Assembly: GCA_030549335.1 (NCBI GenBank)
Contig: CM060198.1
Coordinates: 64,275,958 to 64,339,957 of the forward strand
Reading direction: 5' to 3'
DNA length: 64,000 bases
From: Pontederia crassipes
Taxonomy: Eukaryota > Streptophyta > Magnoliopsida > Commelinales > Pontederiaceae
Shown one piece after another: positions 37,722-51,005 of this stretch. How positions within the stretch are numbered: the stretch's first letter is position 1; each line of letters starts with the position of its first letter. Position numbers and translations under genes: made by a program. Below the pieces are notes generated by a model. That model saw only the letters and a program-made list of their open reading frames with translations, had not been told where the DNA came from and did no database searches.

Positions 37722-38359
37722 GAATGATATGTTTCTTGATGCCATGGATGAAGGCGGCGCTGGTGTGGTTGATCATGTATAATGTGTAATTTGAAATGTA
37801 TATGTAAACTCGACGTATAAAGTATAATTTGATGAACCTGATTAGAACGTGTACATGATAGGGTATCATAGTTAAACTTGTGTAAAGAAATGTGAAATGT
37901 AAATTACATTGTACAAAGTATGTTATTTTCATTGGATGAAAATGTCGTTCTTAGCATCTCTTTAGCATCATATTAGCATCGCCCAATTAGCGCCCCATTA
38001 GCGTCTACTTAATGTCACACAATTGTGTCATTATTTAGCGTCGCACTGGCATCTATGTAGCACCACAACCAACGTCGAGAATAAACTTAGGCATTGTTTT
38101 AGCGCCATACCAGCGTCAAAACAACATCATATTAGCGCTATGTTAGCGTCAACCCGGTGTCGCCTTAACGTCGCACACTCCAGCGTCATTTTAGCGTCGA
38201 ACTAGTAACAGTGATACAAATAGCATCGGACCTGTGGCGTCACCATTACCATGGCGCGTAGGTGATGCTAATTCGTCGCTACATTGTTCAGCGACAAACT
38301 AACGATGCATTAAAGTCAATATATGTGTGTCGCTAATTGATTAATTTCTTGTACTGTCA

Positions 38360-41300
38360 ATTGAATATATGTGTTGTAGTATAGTTTGTAATGCCATGTA
38401 ATGATATAATAATAATTTATTAAATTTAACTAAAGCACTAAAATATGATTAATAGTCATATTATTCTAAAGTATATATAGTCATATGGTTAACTATGGAT
38501 GTGATTTGTTAACATTTGAATTAAGTCAAATGGACCAATCAAATATCATCAAGTGGCATATGGGAAATATATATATATGTTAATATATATATAATATGTG
38601 AATTAATTATATAAATTATATTATAATGATGTATATTTAATAATAATTAATCCATATTAATTAGAGGTGAAATTAATGATTTTGAAGTCAAATTTTAATT
38701 GGACAAAAATTTTAACTCATAACATGCAGGCTATCACCATTTTTATAACTTTCCTTATCTGGTGATAAAAATATGAAAATATTCGTGAGGTCGAATCCTT
38801 TTCTCCAGGAAACACACAAAAATTTGCAGAGAATGAATTCTTCTCTAGAGTTCTAAGGAAATTCGATAAGGATAGCTAGTCAAGGTGATAATTCTAACTC
38901 TTGAAGATAGTTTTCTTCCTGATGTGCTCCTTCAAATCAATTCTTCTTTAAAAATGATGAAATTTACTCAAATTGATCCCCTTTGAGTTTACTTTTATTG
39001 ATATTTGGAATCAAGTTATTCCGATATCTTTGGGTAAAGTTATGCCTTAGTTTTTAAGGTGCTATCATCCTATTTTCTAAAATTGTTAACTGATTTTGTA
39101 AATTACATATTAAATCAAATATGTTATCAAATTATTTGATAATTTAGGGTTAGGCGTATACAGATGTTCAATTTCATTTACAATTTGAATTACTTGAAAA
39201 TAATATGTGTAGTAGAAGTTATAAAATGTTTTATCGAACATTACTCAATCTGTCAGAAAGAAACCTATGACAAATTATGTTAGTACTTGTTAAATTTATT
39301 GTACTTGGTCTAGAGAGATATAAATTCAAGAAATTTTATGTGTTACACCTTAGAAAATCTAATTTTAGAGAAAATTAAAATTATCAGAACAGGTGATGTT
39401 TACTATTTTAGATAAATCATAAAAAGAGAGTGTTTGTCAGAACACATAAACAACATGAAAATTAGAATAAATGTTGATTTTTCTGAGAACAAATTATAAT
39501 GAAATAAGATCTGAAATTTTGTTACATTAAGGTTATCTGGAAGTAAGAAAAATTGGAATTATGAAATTTTGGTATGTATATAAGAAGATATGAATTTTGT
39601 TTTACTATGTATGCAATATGTCATAATATTAAGTCAACCCCTATGATACATAGTTAATTACGTTCTAAGAGTTAATGTATGAGTGTCATGTAATATTTAT
39701 AATTATTTATGTATCATGAATGATATGCAAGTGTTAATATCATGGTAGTAATGCGTTCCTTAATATTATTGTTATAGAAGTAGAAAAGTAAAGTAGGAAA
39801 AGAGGAAAAGATTTTTTTTCTTATCACTTATAGGTAAGTTGGTTTCTCCTATTCTATGTATTCATCTCTTATGCATTCGGTGTCATTGATTGTTATATGT
39901 ATTGTAATATGTTTTTCATCTTTGTGAAAAGTATATCTGAAATGATTATTTGGTTGTGCATTTGAAAATCATATATGATATGACATAGATGGATTTTATA
40001 AAATGAAATCCTATTTGTCTGAATGAGTATTCCATATGATTCATCATTTGATATTCGAGATATAATGGTTATATAATGAATCATGCATTTGCATCTAGTG
40101 ATTGAAGCTAAATGTCATGCGGAGCTAAGTTCTACATCGTGAAAAATCATTGTGGGAGCCACTTATAGATTCCATAGGGACCATATTTAAAATTCAATCC
40201 ATCATTTTGTTCTCCAGAAAATGAGATAAGATAAGATGAAGTTAAGTGTTGTGCGAGTGGGAGCCATCTCTATAATCCGTATGGACCACCTTTTGAAGTC
40301 AACTATCATTTTCTGATATGTTCTCCAAAAATGGGATTGAGATAAGATGGAGTTAAGTGTTGTGTGAAGCTAAGTACTACATTATTAAAAATCATGGTGG
40401 GAGCCACCTCTATGGTAATCATCCATCACTTTATGATATGTTCCTCAGAAAGTGATAAGATGGAGCTAATTATCATGGGAGGTAAGTGCTACATCGTGAG
40501 AAATCATGGTAGGAGCTACTTCTAGAATTTGTATGAGTCATCTATGGAAGTCATCTATCGACCATACAAATTAGTTAATTGGTGCTACATCGTGTTGCAT
40601 TTTCATATATAAGTTAATATGTTTTAGATGATATTGATTTCAAATTTAGTATGATGCTTCTGATTAGTATATTATATATTTAATTATTGAATGTATGAAA
40701 ATATTGATTTTGATATTATGATTATTGCATGTTTTTTGTCTCTCTGAATTGGTTAGTTGGTAATCCAAAGTCTATGAGTTATTAATTTAATGAGCTATTT
40801 TAGTTCACTCTATTGTTTTAACATTTTTCAAATTAATATAGAATTTTGGGGATCATGCTAGATGGATTCTAACACCTTTGATGATAAGACATTGGGAAGA
40901 AGTGTCCCTCGTGTCCTTGTATTAGGATGTTGACGGGTTTGGTTATGAGTAATGCATATGTAATATTTTATATCTTGTAAAAAGGCGAAGTCATTTTATG
41001 AAATGTAAAACTTAAGGAGTATTAGTCTGCTCTGAATTATCATAAATTGTTAGATATATTTATTGAAAATTTTATGCCTTATGTATATAAAAAAATAAAT
41101 TACACCACGTTTTTATAATTTTTCTCAATTTTATTTGATCATTCGTAATGAGTCGCAAGCTCCGGATTAAATCATGATTTAAATCGGACTCGTGGCGTAG
41201 GAGTTCTAATTGCCTTTGGAATGATGATGGATTGACTATAAAGGATGACCTAGGATGGGATTATTGTGAAACTTTTTATGTGATCGAATGTGAAGAACTT

Positions 41301-43272
41301 GATTAAAAACCTGAACCACAATGACATGTGCCTCAGGCAATGAAAGAAGTTTCAGACGTCTAAAAGTTCTCGATCAAAAGTAGTTGTAAAATTGTAATAA
41401 GACCCAATCCGAAGTTCCATGGACCGGTTAGTCATTTGGCGGATCGTCGCGATTGGTAGATCAATCTTTTTGGGTGATTTCACTAGGCGTTCGATAGTCC
41501 ATTGTGATAAAGTCTAGAAGGATCGAATGACCACTCATTCGATCGGACGTCGAAAACCTCTAGGCAATCGAGATATGATCTTGCATGTAGGATATTGGAC
41601 GTCCTCTCCTCAAAGCGGATGAGAAAAAAATATGACCGTCAAAGAATGCTCACTTCCCAAAGATTGGACTTAGGGCGGACTCAAGATATTTGAGGCCTAA
41701 AGCCATATATATGATTTTCCTTTTTAACTCAATTAGAACCCAATCAAAACTATGTTGAATTCATGTATTCATATGTGATTCCTACTTATGTTTTGATTCC
41801 ACCCTTGCTTCCTTGTGACTTAATTTGACTTTTGTGGCCTAAAGATAGAACTAATATTAAGAAAAATATAAAAGATATAAAATGTGATTGCCTCTACTTA
41901 TATATGTAGATCTACAGAACTAAGAATGTAATGGAAGGGTAGATAATGTAACCAAAGGCAAAATAGAGAAGCTATGCGGTTTGATGAAGGCAAAACACCG
42001 TGTTTTTATTGTGTGGGGTTGCTCCACCCTAAACAACTAATTAGAGGGTTCCACCTCAAGAGTGATACACCATCCCCTTATGATAGGGCAAATCTTTCAT
42101 GACCTATCACATTGTATTGTGGGTTCACGAGAATTAATGGATTAGATAGAAAAATTTAAGTTTGGTGTTTGGATAAAAATTATAATGATGGTGATTTAAA
42201 ATGTTAATTTGATACATAAGTTTTAGTGAGTATTTGAATAAAAAGTAAGAATTAGAAATATAATTTATTATTTTATGAGATATAAAATTATAGTAAATAA
42301 AATATTATGTATTTGCTTATTTAAAATAAAAATTACTAGCATATAAAAATATCATGTAATTATTAATTAAATATTAAAAATAAGTTGTGTCATACTATAT
42401 TAATATTAATTTTGATTAAATTTTTGCATATGGTATTAATATTATAATTTACATAAATAACATCTTAAGATTCAAATATAATATTAATAAGATTATTTAT
42501 AATTTTCCTAAAAATAGCTGAAAATTTTAATTAATAATATAATAAATATATTATTATTAATATTTAAAATTAATTTTACTTAATTAATATTATTATACAA
42601 TAAATACAACTGCAGTTTTTTAGTTAATTATATGAATTATTTTATAATTTTCTTATACTATTATGTAATTATACTATAATACTAAGTAAAAAATTATAAC
42701 TAATTAATAAAAAATTAGTAATTATTATAACTAAATAAATTTATTTCTAATAGTTTCTAATAATATATTAATAAATAAGTATATATATTACTAACTTAAT
42801 AATATTATATATATGTATAAAGTAAAAAAAAGTTGTCATCTAGGACAAGATGAAAGTTCTTGCCTTTTGGTCACGTGACCGTTAAAATGAAAAGTACAAA
42901 TTCCATTATTACTATGGGTGATGATTGATACAGATGAATGATCCAAAACAAATGAGATTATCGAAGAATGTCTCGTGAACTATTGATTTCCACCGGACAA
43001 GCAAAAATAATTTGCTCATGATTTTTCTATCATCCAAATGACAATGAAGTTCTATTGAACATTTCTTCATGGATAATCAAATGATTTGATCATGATCTCA
43101 CTACTTATAATGACCTTTCGTTTTTTCATGCCTTGGTGATGTTTAAGGTTGAGTACCTTCCTTGCTCTCTAAACAGAACTAGGAGATAAAATATTGATAA
43201 TAGGTAACCTAGTTATGATAAGAAATGTTCAGTTCTTATGGTTTATGAATAGTGTCGAAATTAATGAAGCCA
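38360..43272. other. Repeat-derived AT-rich stretch between two CACTA elements
   Basis: No coding segment is supported. It holds a four-copy minisatellite (40108-40560) and a segment at 42140-42310 related to 34240-34450. A moderately GC-rich part at 41150-41700 looks like decayed repeat DNA of unknown class. Confidence 0.45.
40108..40560. repeat. Diverged minisatellite, about four units of 105-130 bp
   Basis: Units begin near 40108, 40236, 40349 and 40454. Each carries variants of GGAGCTAAGTGCTACATCGTG, AAATCATGGTGGGAGCCAC, CTCTATAATCC and a TGATATGTTCTCCAGAAA-like stretch in the same order. Divergence between units suggests an old array. Confidence 0.75.
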
Positions 43273-44885
43273 CACTACAAGAAAATCACGATTTTTCGAC
43301 TTGCAATTTTCGACGGTTCGAAATCCATCGCAATTTGCGACGGATTTTTCAACGGTTTCATTTTCGATGAATTTTTCGACGGTCATGACAGTTGAAAATG
43401 ATTTATATTATTATTTAATTTTTCGAGGATTAGGAACGTCGATATTTTTTACGGATAACCATCCGTCGCAATTTCCGACGGATTTTTCGACGGTCACGAC
43501 CGTCGAAAATAAAAAATAAATTATGTAATTTGTTATATTATTATTTAATTTTTCCGATGGATTTTCCGACGGTTACGACAGTCGAAAATAAAGAAACTAA
43601 ATTATGTATTTTTTTTATATTATTATTTAATTATTCGATGATTAGGAACGTCGATATTTCCGACGGATATCCATCTGTCACAAAATCCACCGCAATTTCC
43701 GACGGTCGTAACCGTCGGTAAATGTATAATAATATCATATGATGAGTATTTTATTAACACAACTAGCGACGGTCCAAATCGTCGCAATTAACGACAGTTT
43801 TGACCATCGATAACGATTACCGACTGTTCAAACCATCGCTAAAATAAAAAATAAGCATTATATATAACTAAATATATTTTTGACGGTCACAATCGTCGGT
43901 AATTTTAAAAATAATTAATATTTATGTTTTCTACGGTCGGAGTCGTCGGTAACTAAAATTTCGTTATCCTACTTTTTTTTTCCGTTTCCCGCTTTCTCTC
44001 ATCTTTTCCCCTTATATATAATTCCTCCTCTCCTCTCTCTCTCCCTCCTCTCCTCTCCTCTCTCCTCTCTCTCTCTCTCCCCTCCTCTCCCCTCCTCTCC
44101 CTCTCCCTCTCCCTCTCCCGGACGCGCCGGCGACTCTCTCCCGCATCGGACGCCGGCGACCCTCTCCCGCACTGGCGATCCTCTCCCGCACCGGCGACCC
44201 TCTCCCGCACCGGCGACCCTCTCCCGCACCGGCGTCTCTCTCTCTCTCTCCGGCCAAAGGCCGCTGTCGGTCGGATTCGGCCCCCCAGCGGTCGGATCTT
44301 GCCGCTGGCGGTCGGATCCGGGCCGCCGACGCCCGATCCGAGCCGCCGGCGCCCGATCCGGGCCGCTGGGGCCGGATCCGGCCGTTGCATCTGAGCCGCT
44401 GGGTCCTGGATCTGGCGCCGGCGGCCGGATCTGACGCTGGCGGCCCGGATTCGGCCCCTAGTGGCCCGGATCCGGCGCCGACGGTCGGATCTGGCGCCGA
44501 CGGTCCGATCCGGCCGCTAATTTTTTTTATATTTAAAAAACCTTTGCGACGGTTGCGACCGTCAAAAGATCGACGGTTGCGACGATCGTCGAAAGTTTCG
44601 ACAATTGCGACCATCGAAAATTATCGACGGTTCGAACCGCCAGCCTTTTTCGACGGTTGCAACCGTCGGAACTTTCGACGGTTCGAACCGCCGGGACTTT
44701 TTTCGACGGTTCGAACCGTCGATATTTCCGACAAATTTTTTTGACCGTCGCAAATCGATTTGCGACGAGCATTTTTTCGACGTATCGTTTCCGATTGTAA
44801 AACCGTCGGTAATCGCGTTACCGACGGTTTTCGGGCTGATTACCGACGGTTCGGACCATCGGTAATCAGCGTTTTTCTAGTAGTG
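43273..44885. mobile_element. Non-autonomous CACTA transposon, 1.6 kb, with CGACGGT palindromes
   Basis: The left end CACTACAAGAAAATC matches the inward-read right end CACTACTAGAAAAAC. The 3-bp target duplication CCA is at 43270-43272 and 44886-44888. Both ends carry more than twenty copies in total of CGACGGT and its complement, often as palindromes such as CGACGGTCACGACCGTCG. The middle (43980-44520) is strongly GC-rich: a pyrimidine tract, then about five 18-bp units of CTCTCCCGCACCGGCGAC type, then GGATCCGG-rich repeats. There is no transposase. The open frames across the middle on the minus strand are repeat artefacts. Confidence 0.9.
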
Positions 44886-46098
44886 CCACTAGATTTCAAT
44901 TTTCATGATCATGATAACTTAAGCTACATCTTTTGTGTGCTTATTTTTAAAGGACTTGTTTTATGCAATATTTATTAACTAGGGAACACGATTATAAATA
45001 AAAAATTTAAAATCTTTTATATATAAGAAATGTGTTAATTAATTTTATAAAAAATAAATTGAAATACTTTTTATGTATTAACAAATAATTTGTATCATAT
45101 AAATATGTGATAAAAGGGAAATATGCATGATTATTGTCCAAATTTTAAAAAATAATTAATAATATCACCAACAACTCCTGAAAATAACTTGATAACATCC
45201 TAAGAAAAGCTATTGAACTCACCTGCATATTTTCATGAAATTGTATATCAAAATGGAAAAAAATACAAGAGTCAAATATTAGTAAAATAAAATTGTTTTG
45301 GTAACACACACATATACTCCTCAATAATTTTTTTCTCGTAGCGACTCCCACGGATAGAAAAGTGAATATTTAGATAATATGTAGGAGAGAGCAAGTCAAA
45401 GAGAAATATCAAAACTTATAATTAGTTATTTTTATGTAATTAATTGTAAATAAATTGATATGAATAGGTGCATTTATCTGCACAGTCTTCAAATTATCGT
45501 TTCCACTTCAAATGGTTCCGCATGATTTGTATTTCTTTGTTATACAGGACAAACTAATACTAATGAGTAATAGACGTGTCCTTAATTTCATAAAATAATG
45601 ATGTATATAATTGTGAGGATCAAGATTAGTGAAAGAAATGGCAATGATAAATCTTTCACAAGTAATGAATAGCGATAACATAGGGAAGAAGTACTAAAAG
45701 TTACTTTAAAATAAAATATATTAAAACAATATGAAATTAATTTATTTTACACATATCGTTATTTGTTGGGGATAAATAAACAAATTAATAGTAACAAAAA
45801 TCAACTAATGTGAGATAATTGACGGCAGGATAGAAGAGAAATTATTAGAAAAGTTTCATTGCTAATTGAAATGACTACTTGCATCAAAAAACGTACTCTA
45901 ATTGCAAGATCTTGTAGATGTGGAGAACTTCTAAGTAGACACAACAGGAGAGCAACCAAACTCATGCTGAGTGATAATTTTTTTCGAGTTAACCATGCAG
46001 CAACCTGAAAAGTCGATCAATAAAGTTGTCAGTTTCATATAAATGTTTAAGAAAAGCAAAAGAAAAAAGAGAGAAAATTAACCTCGACATATTCTTGT
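44886..46098. other. Intergenic AT-rich stretch, nothing seen
   Basis: AT-rich DNA without open frames, repeats with clear ends, or recognisable signals. Confidence 0.45.
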
Positions 46099-46099
46099 G

Positions 46100-46760
46100 T
46101 GAAGCCAATAGAGACTCTGAACTCGATAAACAAGAGCCTTTTTACCTCGTATGTCTCTCTCAAATCTGCTAGATCTCTGCTAGACTCCTGCCCCTATGGC
46201 AATTACGCACATTCAACCTCTCGACCGTCCTACAGTGAGACACCATCTTGCCAAACTGGTTGGTTGTCTATCATGGCCACGTTCTCGAGGTCAAGGTTCA
46301 CGAGACGCCGGATGTCGATGAATTTGGGCGGGATTGTTTACTTGCAGATGAACTTGAGCAGAATCGTGAACCTGCACTTGGATGGTCTGGCATGAGAAGA
46401 CGACATGGAAGTCCTTCAGCAGACGCCACGAGCTGAGGAGGCCAAGCTCTCCCCGATGCTTCTTCTGCACAGGAGCTAGGTAATGAAGTGGTAGTCCCTC
46501 TCGTGCCTAGCGTCGAGGAGGTTGACAGAGAGGGTGCTGGCCTATCCCCCTCAAAAGCTTAGGGTGCTGAACTGCTTGGAGGGCATCGCGGGAGGTAAGC
46601 AGGAGGTAAGCAGGAGGTCCGAGAGGGAGGACATGCTGCAACAGTGCTTGGAGAAGGCAGCGGCCACCTCCTTATACCATGCAGAGGAGCTAGGATGAAG
46701 TGCAAGACCTCTTCTGGGAGCATGCCTATGCGCTCTTTGTCCGCCTGTTGCATGGTGTAG
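46100..46760 (-). pseudogene. Decayed F-box/LRR-type gene
   Basis: On the minus strand a segment near 46747-46690 reads DKERIGMLPEEVLHFILAPL, the start of an F-box. Next comes LLDARHERDYHF near 46530. Then, in another frame near 46330-46265, PPKFIDIRRLVNLDLENVA is followed by MIDN, typical of plant F-box/LRR proteins. These pieces are in the right order and strand, but the frame changes at least twice and stops intervene (for example TAA just before TIPPKF), and the region between the F-box and the LRR part is too short. F-box proteins of this group recruit targets to SCF ubiquitin ligases; this copy can hardly do so. Confidence 0.5.
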
Positions 46761-47151
46761 ATTGCAGAGTGTCCGCCTCATTGCATGGTGCAGATTGCAG
46801 TGTGGCTTGATCCCCTCGTCTTCCTCATGGCATGTTTTGGATAGATAAATAGCTGATGCCAATGATCTCCCCCATGTATGTTGGCACTTAAAAGAAAAGA
46901 ATTGGAATGCCATGCGTCACACGTTTTGTTGGCAATTAAGATAAATTTGAAGTTGGGAATATAATTGACATTGAGTATTAAGTGCATTTTGAGGATGGAC
47001 TCATTTATTGCATCATAAGTGTGTAATAGTCTAACGTGTTTTAGTTAAAGAAGTTTGAAACCGAAATTTGAAGGTCAGCTATAATATCAGAATAAAAGAT
47101 AAGCACTCAGAAAAAAAATAAAATGAAATGCAGGAATGTTAGCCTTTCCAA

Positions 47152-47156
<5 letters not shown>

Positions 47157-47203
<47 letters not shown>
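47157..47203. repeat. (TA)n microsatellite
   Basis: A pure AT dinucleotide run of more than 40 bases that passes into ACAC at its right end. Confidence 0.95.
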
Positions 47204-47210
<7 letters not shown>

Positions 47211-47412
47211 TAATCTTACGCTATTAGTGTTGATGCGTGTGTGTGCAATGGTTAGAATTTGGATGGCAATGTGTGCATGGATTAACCTTGTGTTGTTATA
47301 GTTCATGTTGCTATGTGACCGTCGTGTATTGGAGATGAAATATTAATTTATATTAATTATTATAAAATATTTGAAATTTCATGATTATACTAATTATATA
47401 TATATATATGAA

Positions 47413-48208
47413 TTAATGGAGTGTAACACCTCTTAGATGAAACTTGGTGTAATGCCCTAATCGGTCCCTTCATTTTGCATCAAGGGTTGATATCATTTTA
47501 TTTTTTTCTCTCTACCTCTACTGCTCTCTCTCTACTTCTCTCCCCTCCGATCGTTGCCGTCGCCGCCTCCCCTCATATCGCTGCTGCCACGACCTCGCGG
47601 CGGCACGAGTGGCAGTCGATCTCTCATCTATTGTTGTTGTCGTCATCCCTGATTTGCATCGTCCCCCATCCCCGATCTGCGTCCCCATCTTCGATCTGCG
47701 TTATTGTCGTCGATTTGAGCCCACCGTCGTCGATCTGAGACCCACGTCATCGAGTTCGTGCCGCCATCAACTTTCCTACTTCCTCCGATCGTTGTCGCAC
47801 CGATCGTGACATTCCTACTTCCTCCAATCACTGTCGCCCCAATCGTTGCCCTGTTCGTTGCCCCAGCCACCGCTAGCTGGCCCCCTTCCCTGATCTATGT
47901 CCCTGTCCCCGATTTGTGTTAATGTCGTCGATCTAAGCTTGCACATCATCGATCGAAGCTCACCATCATCGATCCGAGCCCACACGTCGTCAAGTCCGCG
48001 CCGCCCCACACGTCGTTGAGTCCGTGCCGCCATCAGTTTTTGCTTCCTCCGATCATGTCATTCCTACTTCCTCCAAGTTCATTCGTCGACGATCGTGAGA
48101 GTTAGAGAGAGAGAGCGCAAGATCAATCTAACACGTTGATCTAAAATTAACGGTTCAGAACAAAACGTTACACAAAGTTACACCTAAGGAGTGTTACGCC
48201 TCCATTAA
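47413..48208. mobile_element. Terminal-inverted-repeat DNA element, 0.8 kb, superfamily unresolved
   Basis: The left end, TTAATGGAGTGTAACACCTC, and the inward-read right end, TTAATGGAGGCGTAACACTC, stay similar for about 40 bases, including a shared GTGTAA further in. The interior is GC-rich and repetitive (CCGATCGTTGTCGCC-type and CATCGATCTGAG-type words) and has no transposase. The flanks are AT-rich microsatellites, which hides the target duplication. Mutator-like is possible but unproven. Confidence 0.55.
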
Positions 48209-50497
48209 ATACACACACAGATATATATATACATATACATATACATATAGGGATGTAACCTACAATCAAGATGTTTGAATCATCCGATTGCTTGATCAAA
48301 ATAGAAAAAGGAATAGATATAATGTGATCGGTCATGGGAGACGATACATAAAAGCAATTTATAATTAAAATCAGTGTTTAAAAATTTATTAACTAAACAA
48401 TTTTCATTATAATTACTATATTGTTATGGTCATTATTATTTATTATTATGTTACCAACTACAATTATTTAATTTTGAATGAGTGTTTTGATAGCAAAATT
48501 AATTAAAATAATAAAATGTATACTTTATTATAATCAGATGTTTAATAAAAAAAATTTCAAAAGACACAAATAATTCAAATGATTTAAACTATCAATATTT
48601 TTATTATTTCAATTTTCTAGACTAAACGTCCCCTTAAACCGCTCCTTTTTTATAAAAAAAAATTGATTGCCGACAACAAATTAAGTTTTGAAAAAAAAAT
48701 TGGAACATTCAAGCCAGAACACGGTGAGGCCTCAGTTGAAAACTACAAAATATGTTTTTTTTAAGTTTTAACTAAAGGGAAGAAGCGCTTCTGGAAATAA
48801 TGGTACACGTGCATTTTCTCATGCTCAAACATAATATGAAGATACAGGATACTGATGTATAGCCCAAAATCATGCATGATATCATCAATCCTCCCCACAA
48901 GGCTCCAAAGAAAACGACATGAGCAGGTAAGTTTCCCTAATTTCTGCATCACTTTAAGAGTTAAGATTGCTGAGTAGAGGTTGGATACGCATCTCAGCCT
49001 GCAGACAATCAACTAGATTCTTCAGCAGAACCCTCAGACAAGAAACAAGTACGAGGAACATCCCCCCAAATAGATGAGCGAGTTTCATGCAGAACCACCT
49101 AGTCTTCATCGTCAAACTTGATTTTCTTTGCCGCAGGTTGAAATAGGCCAACCTGTGAATGTGAAATGAAGAAGAAACACCTTCAGACAGACTCAGATAC
49201 TAGAAATTGGTTTTCAATACTTGCAAAACCATCTCGATCCACCCAAGGCCTACATCACCCTATGCAAACAGGACGCCCTCGAAAGAAAAGGCAACTCTCA
49301 AATTTCACATGCAACGTAAGGGCTCGCAGAAATTTCTTTTGGAGAGTCCCCAAACTTGCTAGTGGGTTACCCTTCAAATTGGGAACCACAGAATAGACTC
49401 CACATATTAGTTTTAAACAAGTTCTTAATGTACATGTAATCATGTAATTTTGACAGCTATAGATACTCCAGTAATCCAGTTTAAATGAAACATTTCTCTT
49501 CCCATTTTTTTCTCTAGTGTAACATTTTTGTTACTTCCAAACAACTATAATCAGATAAAAACTTGTGCCTAGGAGTTTCATAATATTTCATAAACTTGAA
49601 GAATTTCATAATATTTCTTACTTAGACCAAAGAAAATAAATGATCAATTATAGACAATACTCAGAAATTTAGTCAAAAATAACTAGAGAAACCGATGTCT
49701 TTTGCTTACCAATTCCGGGCATTCATAATCAATACCATCATCTTTAATATGCTTACGACGCTTTTCATCTCGTTTTACGATTCCATGAATCATCCGCTTG
49801 TACTCTTCAACTGTCTTTTCCTGATCAAAAGAGGAAAGACCCAACAAATCAAGACGCTTCCATATGAAATCAAGATCAGCCAGTCACTTATTCAAAGATC
49901 CAGCATACCTTATTATGCTTCTTTCGTGCAATTTCTCTCCAATTTAGTGGTACAAATTTACGGTTTGCACCTTTCCATCTACAGCAAAGAAACATCTTAT
50001 ATACCAGTAATTGTCATTTTTTTAGAAGTAATTGCCATGTTTTGCTCCAATAAAGACAAAACTACCGGACGTAGTATTAACGAGAATCAAGAAAATACTG
50101 TTAAAGAAGAAATGGATGAACAATAAATATCCCAGTCATCCTCGATTTTCACTCTTATAATCAGTTTATCAGACTTTATCCAAATGAGTGTCCAACCATT
50201 AGATTATCAGTTCTCATGCACGTTCTAACCAACAAAACCATAGTCAACCTTGATTTTTTTCAGAAAAAGTCACCCTTGATTTTCAAATTGAAAGTAAAAA
50301 AACATAATCATCCAGCTTATTCCATTGAAAAAACATTTAGTTGGGGTCATATCACATGTCATTACTCCCTCGATCAAACTACACAAATATTTAATAACAA
50401 AATTCTTTCTCTGCTTGATTCGACTAAAGAAAACAAAGCATCCAACCATAAGAGGGGTTATGTCCTGGAGATGTTCACTCACAATTTAGGATGCACA

Positions 50498-51005
50498 TGC
50501 CCCGGGGGCTTTTTCCGGAGTATGTCGAGTTATCTTACTTTGTGTATTTTTTCTTTTTCAACTCACTTTGTACTTAGTTTATTTTTCAAGTGTGATAATG
50601 ACAGTTTTGTAATTCTGCACTCCTGAAAAGTGCACACCCCTAGCTTGTCCTCCACATCACACGTCGCAAACCTACCACCCGCTAGTGCTCCCCCGAAGCG
50701 TTGTAATCATTCATATTTACTCAACAAAAATTTCAAGCTTCCCAAAATATAGCACCGTGCCTCGAGCGTGAGGTGGCAACCCACAAAAGAGCGTCCCAAG
50801 CGATCGAGCGTTACGCCGAGATGCCCTTTTGTTCACAAATGCCTCCACCGAAGAAGCGTCCGCTCGAGACCGTGCATCCTGAAAATTGTAGCATTCGAAA
50901 AGTGGCATAAGCAAGCTTCCGCAAAATGATCAAAAGAGCTTGTCTAGACGTTGGGCACGTTTAGGCACCGCACAGGTTGGTCGAATGAAAAATGACCCGT
51001 GATAA
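50498..51005 (+). repeat. 5' LTR of the Ty3/gypsy element
   Basis: It starts TGCCCCGGGGGC and ends just before the primer-binding site. It is about 35 bp shorter than its partner, mainly from one gap near 50690. Confidence 0.88.

Larger units (their letters stand above)
35433..38356. mobile_element. Non-autonomous CACTA (En/Spm) transposon, 2.9 kb
   Basis: The left end is CACTACAAGAAA. The right end read inwards is CAGTACAAGAAA, a near-perfect terminal inverted repeat of the CACTA kind. The 3-bp target duplication TCA flanks it at 35430-35432 and 38357-38359, as expected for this superfamily. About 400 bp at each end is crowded with AGCGTCGC/GCGACGCT-type words in both orientations, the subterminal repeats that bind the transposase. 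The interior has a CTATA array, a CACATA array and a GC-rich block (37180-37720). No transposase domain is visible, so it would have needed one in trans. Confidence 0.88.

Noticed and set aside
37172-37932. Long overlapping open frames on both strands inside the first CACTA element
   Set aside because: The DNA is low-complexity GCC/CTG repeat, so all frames stay open; no domain, no codon preference for one frame.
43953-44614. 145- and 200-codon minus-strand frames with Arg/Gly/Glu-rich products
   Set aside because: They are translations of the pyrimidine tract and 18-bp repeats of the second CACTA element.
50216-50626. 136-codon plus-strand frame
   Set aside because: It runs from a NIFK intron through exon 5 remnants into the LTR, with no family similarity.
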